From positions 69,309,715 to 69,373,714 of the forward strand of contig NW_023605083.1 of assembly GCF_014898055.3 (NCBI RefSeq): 64,000 nt of DNA, written 5' to 3'. Below the pieces are notes generated by a model, which had not been told where the DNA came from, searched no databases, and worked only from the letters and a program-made list of their open reading frames with translations. Made by a program: the position numbers and the translations under genes. Every line of letters starts with the position of its first letter. The first letter of the stretch is position 1. This document shows, piece by piece, positions 60,019-64,000 of the stretch. This stretch comes from Talpa occidentalis. Its lineage: Eukaryota; Chordata; Mammalia; Eulipotyphla; Talpidae.

Positions 60019-60255
60019 CTGAATTCTCCAGGTCCTTATATGCTTCGGCCCAAGACTTGGCCATGTTGGCCAGCGTGTACTCCATGATCTGGATGTCGGT
60101 GATGGGGCAGTTGCACTGCGGGAACTCCTCGGCACACTGACACCTGCACTGGCTGTTCTGGCACACGTACTCCCCCTCACCGTTGCACATGATGTAGCTC
60201 AAGGCTGACTGGACAAACTTCTCTTGCAGATACTGAGGGAAGATGATCTGAAGAC
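60019..60255 (-). CDS. BRINP1: BRINP1 internal coding exon (end of MACPF region and first Cys-rich segment)
   Basis: This 237-base exon encodes 78 complete residues plus split codons at both ends. It completes a Gly codon carried over from the upstream exon (G|GT) and ends with the first base of an Asp codon (G|AT). The acceptor is a pyrimidine-containing tract ending in CAG just above 60255. The donor below 60019 reads GTAGAG, with A instead of G at +5. The peptide starts [10 protein letters not shown] and continues into a cysteine-dense block with seven Cys at exon residues 23, 31, 36, 38, 40, 47 and 49, as in the EGF-like part of BRINP proteins. By family knowledge BRINP proteins have a signal peptide, a MACPF domain and Cys-rich C-terminal parts, and act in neurons, where BRINP1 restrains cell-cycle progression. 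The wording matches BRINP1 better than BRINP2 or BRINP3. If the protein is the usual 761 residues long, this exon covers about residues 230-307. Confidence 0.95.
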
Positions 60256-60589
60256 CTGCATGGGAATAGCAAGAACGGGAAACAGAATAGTTAAAAAAGG
60301 TGTTTCATTAACAGTTTCAAAAGAAGGAATCTGAAGATGCTATCTTTCTCTCTCTGTTTTGGAACCAAATATCTCTGGGCCTGCCTAGTTCTGCAGGACA
60401 TAGTTGGCCAGGCCTTTGGTTAAATTACTTCTGCTTCAACATCTCGGGTCATGATCTTGCCCATCTCTGAAATACTTGAACTCTATTCCATTATATTAGG
60501 ACTGAGACTTGAGTCAGATCTAGTATAGACCTTTTCCATTTGGGGGAAAAAAAAATAAACCTTATTGAAAGCACATGGTTATTGTTTAT

Positions 60590-61170
60590 TTTTCCTTATT
60601 TCCTTCATTTTTTTCCTTTTTCTTTCCTCAAATATTTATGAACCTTCTTTATGAAGCTCAAGTCCTGAGCTAGGCTCTAGGTCTATAAAAAGGCAGGATC
60701 CTTACCCCCTTGGGGACTTACAATATATTCAGCAGGGATACACATGGACACACAGGATAATAACACAGCTTGACACACCTCGAGCAGTGGGGGCATGGGA
60801 GGCTACTAGGCAGCAGACAACTGTGGATAACATTACTTTGAAAGGAGGGGAGCCTTTGTAAAGGAAATGGTATTTGGGCTGATTAAAAAGTGAGTAAGAG
60901 ATCATCAGGAGAAAAAAAGGGGAAGCACATTCCAAAGAGAAGAACAGCCAGATCAAAGATATAATGTGTCTTGGAGTTAGTTGATTGCTACCGATTGAAT
61001 CTAACTCCAATTGGTGGAAGGAGAACAGATATTTAGAGAGGGGCAGATTCCAGAGAGCAAAGGGCTTTATTCTATGCTACGGAATTTGGACTTTATCCTG
61101 TGGATAATGGGGATAATTTGTAGTTTTCAAGGGTAAGGATGACATAAGTAGAGTGATACAATTGAATAGG
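60590..61170 (+). repeat. Ancient interspersed repeat, unclassified, copy 3
   Basis: TCCTGAGCTAGGCTCTAGG, GGGGAAGCACATTCCAAAGA, GAATTTGGACTTTATCCTG and AAGGGTAAGGATGACATAAG are in the order of the same old repeat as 50270-50840. Confidence 0.45.
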
Positions 61171-61867
61171 ACCACTAGATTATAAAAAAAGTAAAATATT
61201 AGTGGAGGGTGAAGTCAGAGAGAATTAATTTATTCTGTTTTGTCCTAAGACAAGAAGCCAAGATCCACCAAGAAGTGATTTGCTCATGGTTAGAGGCCAT
61301 ATCTTGTGCCCTTTTCTCTATACTTTGTCCTGAGAGCCAATGATGGAAGAGAATTGATAGGCGTGAGCACTACCCGCATAGTGTTGAAATAGCAGCATAG
61401 CAGGCGATTAACTGGGGGATACAGATACAAGGGCAACTTTGGGCCAAACAAATTCCTGAAAGCATGTTCACCTGGGGCATTTCACTTTAGCTCAACTGAA
61501 ACAGCTTTAGCCATCAATGCATATGGGGGTAATGGTTTTATTACCCATGGTGTCAAAGAGAACAGTGTTCTTATTTGGATTACATTTTTTCTCATTCATG
61601 CTTCAAGGACACCCCCAACCCTAACCCTACTTATTGGGGATTTGCTAAATAAGCTCAGCATTATCTCACTCTTTGTTTCACAATTCTGTTTCCACATTTT
61701 TCTCTTTTTGTCTCTCCCCTTCAAATTATTTATGTGTATATACACACACACTAATGATGCCCTGCTGCTTCAATCTGTCCTCAGAGGGGCATTGTGGGAA
61801 GGAAGACTATGCCTTATTTGGGAAACTATAAGGTAGTTAAGTGCTGGGCATTGCCAATCAGACACCC

Positions 61868-62140
61868 TTTCTTTTTTTTTTTTTTAAGATTTATTTGTGC
61901 ATACAAGAACTGGGTATAGGCCAGAGGTGGGGGGGGTACTAGAGGATTCACCAGAGACAGAGTGGGGAACAGAACAGGCAGACTGACTGAAATACACTCC
62001 TGAGGGGAGCTGTGGGCAAGTCAGAAGAGGTCTGCTGTGCCATGTGGGTAGCTCCCTGGCCGGGGATTGAACTCATGCTGCAGTGGCTGCGAATAGCTTC
62101 ATAGGTTGTATCTCAACCCCATGCACCACCAGGGAAGCTC
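61868..62140 (-). mobile_element. tRNA-derived SINE, subfamily II
   Basis: Antisense copy from TTTTTTTTTAAGATTTATTT to ACCACCAGGGAAGCTC. Short perfect duplication CAGACACCC at 61859-61867 and 62141-62149. Confidence 0.9.
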
Positions 62141-62169
62141 CAGACACCCCTACGTCTTACCCATATCAT

Positions 62170-62330
62170 CTCAAGCAAGATGTTCAACCTTGCCCTAAGG
62201 TTCCCCTTTCTCCTCTGTAAATTGGAGATATTTTTAGTACAGAGGGTTGTTGTGAGCTCTAAGTGGAAGAATCTCTGCAAGCTCTCTAGAACAGTTCCTG
62301 TCACATAGCAAGCAAACAATGAAACTTTTC
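62170..62330 (+). repeat. MIR SINE, sense
   Basis: CTTTCTCCTCTGTAAATTGG, GGGTTGTTGTGAGCTCTAAG and AGAACAGTTCCTGTCACATA. Confidence 0.7.
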
Positions 62331-63551
62331 TAGTCTCATTTTGATAAAGATGATGATGGCAATGATGATAGTGATGATGTTGCCACTCCTCAATTAAAGG
62401 TTTTCAATTTTTCATTGAGCCTTCAGGATAAATGAAGAACAAAAGCAGTGGGCATTTAATCCAAAGATGAACATACTAGCATTCAAGTATTTAGAGACTT
62501 TCACAAGAAGTAAGGTTTAGGATGCTGTGCCAGCAGGGGGGAGGTCTGTTCAGAATGGTGGTCTGTTCAGAATGGTGGGCCCTCTGTCACTATGTGTGGA
62601 AGGTTCTACCAGTCGGAGCTGTACACCATAGGCAGTGAACTGCTGTCATATGACAATGAGCAAGGGGCCCATAGGAGTTTGAGTGATTGCACTGAGGGGC
62701 TGAAATCCAGGGGTATGTCACAAACACTGAAAGGTGGGGAGGAACTAATCAAGCATTAAAGTCCCTTCCAACCAGGTCTACAATTCTTTCAGAGTAGGCA
62801 CTATTGAGTCATTTTATCTGTATCACCATTTTCACTTTCAAAGCAAAATTTATTTTTAGCTGAATCTCAATCCCCTATAGGCATTTGAGTCTATGGATTG
62901 GGGTTAAGTTTCTGTTGCTTAAACGAACTCTATAGACTATACTCTCAGTCCTATTTTTTAGCTTGATCATCATTTTCTTTCTCTCTTTTGTAGGGGATAA
63001 AATATTCTATTCTTGGTCCCAGCCCAAAAGGAATTTGGGGAAAGCATTTTTAGAAATTTGCGTCAAATCATTTCTCCATTTGGCAAGGATACAAAAGGCG
63101 GTTTTTACCTACCCCCGTTTAATGCATCTGACAACAGATGAAGTTTGGGGTTGGGGGGTTTCTGGGAGCAGCAGAAATATAAAACTGGCTGCTCTTTAAA
63201 AATGGAAACTCAGAGCTGTCTCTGAGGCAGAATCTCCTGGGCAATTTTGAAAGGAATAATGAAGACATAGCAATTAAAAAGCACTTTTCTGCAAAATGTC
63301 ATTACTGTTCAAAGTTATATAACCATTTCCACGGCAGCGGAGGTTCACACAGCAGTCACAGCCACAGTCTTCTCCTGGTGACCTGCATCCGACAAAGAGG
63401 CCCATTGCTGACCTCCAAGATGGGCGCCTGAATGCTGCCGGCTTCAATGGAGGTCATAAATAACTTGGAGGGGGATTTGGCCTGTGTCACCACTGTTTGA
63501 AAGATATATAGTTGCTGGCTGGGGGGAGTTTTCTGTCTCTACATTTCCCAA

Positions 63552-63585
<34 letters not shown>
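63552..63585. repeat. (CA)n microsatellite
   Basis: About 17 CA units followed by a short GA run. Confidence 0.95.
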
Positions 63586-63588
<3 letters not shown>

Positions 63589-64000
63589 AGAAAGGAAAAC
63601 TGAGAAAACGTGAGGGGGATTGAGAAAGGCCACCATTATTGCTGAGCACATAAATTCTGCCTCACAAAACCTGGGAAGGCAATGGTTGAGAATTTCCTTT
63701 GAACATCAAATCACCCACACACAGCATATGGAATATTTCCCCTCAATCTCGTTATACTTTGAAAAAAAAAATTCACAATGACTCTAGTTCTACTTTAAAA
63801 TGGAATGTTCCAGAGTTTGGCAGGTTGAGTGGGCATGCTGGTGTGGGGACACCACGTCATTGTCTCCATTTCTGAATTTAACCCCATTCCCCTCAGTCTT
63901 TCCTCCCATATCACCTTTAACGTACATATCCCACACATCTTTTGTATTTTACGCACAGTCTTTATGTGCCGAGATGTAATGTCTGCCTGTCTGTCATGCC

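Larger units (their letters stand above)
60256..64000 (-). other. BRINP1: BRINP1 intron, partial (continues past the window)
   Basis: This is upstream of the 237-base exon in transcription order. It contains an ancient unclassified repeat (60590-61170), an antisense-of-window SINE (61868-62140), a MIR (about 62170-62330), a GAT-rich run at 62341-62390 and a CA tract at 63552-63585. The rest is unique-looking. Upstream BRINP1 exons with the signal peptide and most of the MACPF domain must lie beyond 64000. Confidence 0.85.

Noticed and set aside
1..64000. CRISPR array, operon or phage-like system
   Set aside because: Repeats here are microsatellites and retroposons; no regular spacers, no bacterial-type gene order, and split exons mark a mammalian genome.

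Overview
The window is a stretch of a placental mammal's nuclear genome. Split exons with GT/AG junctions, retrotransposons of the L1, tRNA-SINE, MIR and MaLR-LTR classes, and long CA/GT microsatellites all show this. The species cannot be named from the sequence. The dominant young repeat is a tRNA-derived SINE of about 250-300 bp that is not Alu, B1/B2, the horse ERE or the classic dog SINEC in detail. A laurasiatherian mammal is a reasonable guess, but only a guess.

The only protein-coding gene I can support is the 3' half of BRINP1 (BMP/retinoic-acid-inducible neural-specific protein 1, formerly DBC1/FAM5A), on the minus strand. Three coding exons are present in transcription order: 60255-60019, 55902-55680 and 33663-32523, the last ending in a TAG stop. 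All junction phases fit, and the joined frame has no stop or frameshift. Together they encode about 534 C-terminal residues of a protein usually 761 residues long. The promoter, the start codon, the signal peptide and most of the MACPF domain lie beyond position 64000. The 3' UTR probably ends soon after an ATTAAA signal at 32186-32181.

Layout: 1-32160 is intergenic sequence downstream of BRINP1, AT-rich and full of repeats. It includes an old antisense L1 (about 4440-6530), an L1 interrupted by a SINE (9165-9990), a pair of diverged direct repeats that may be LTRs (14195-16337), an L1 3' end (20421-20918), a pyrimidine tract (22015-22236) and a MaLR LTR (26066-26404). 32160-33663 is the terminal exon. 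33664-55679 is a 22 kb intron holding a twin-primed L1 insertion, two MaLR LTRs, several SINEs and MIRs. 55903-60018 is a 4.1 kb intron with a duplicated pair of sequence blocks. 60256-64000 is part of the next upstream intron.

I found no CRISPR array, operon, viral gene set or undescribed biochemical system. What merits a second look is repeat biology: an L1 with textbook 5' inversion and target-site duplication, a second L1 stub sharing its 3' tail, two subfamilies of the young SINE, a SINE with a duplicated B box, a separate dimeric tRNA-like element next to the BRINP1 3' end, and a possible ancient tandem duplication inside intron 6.
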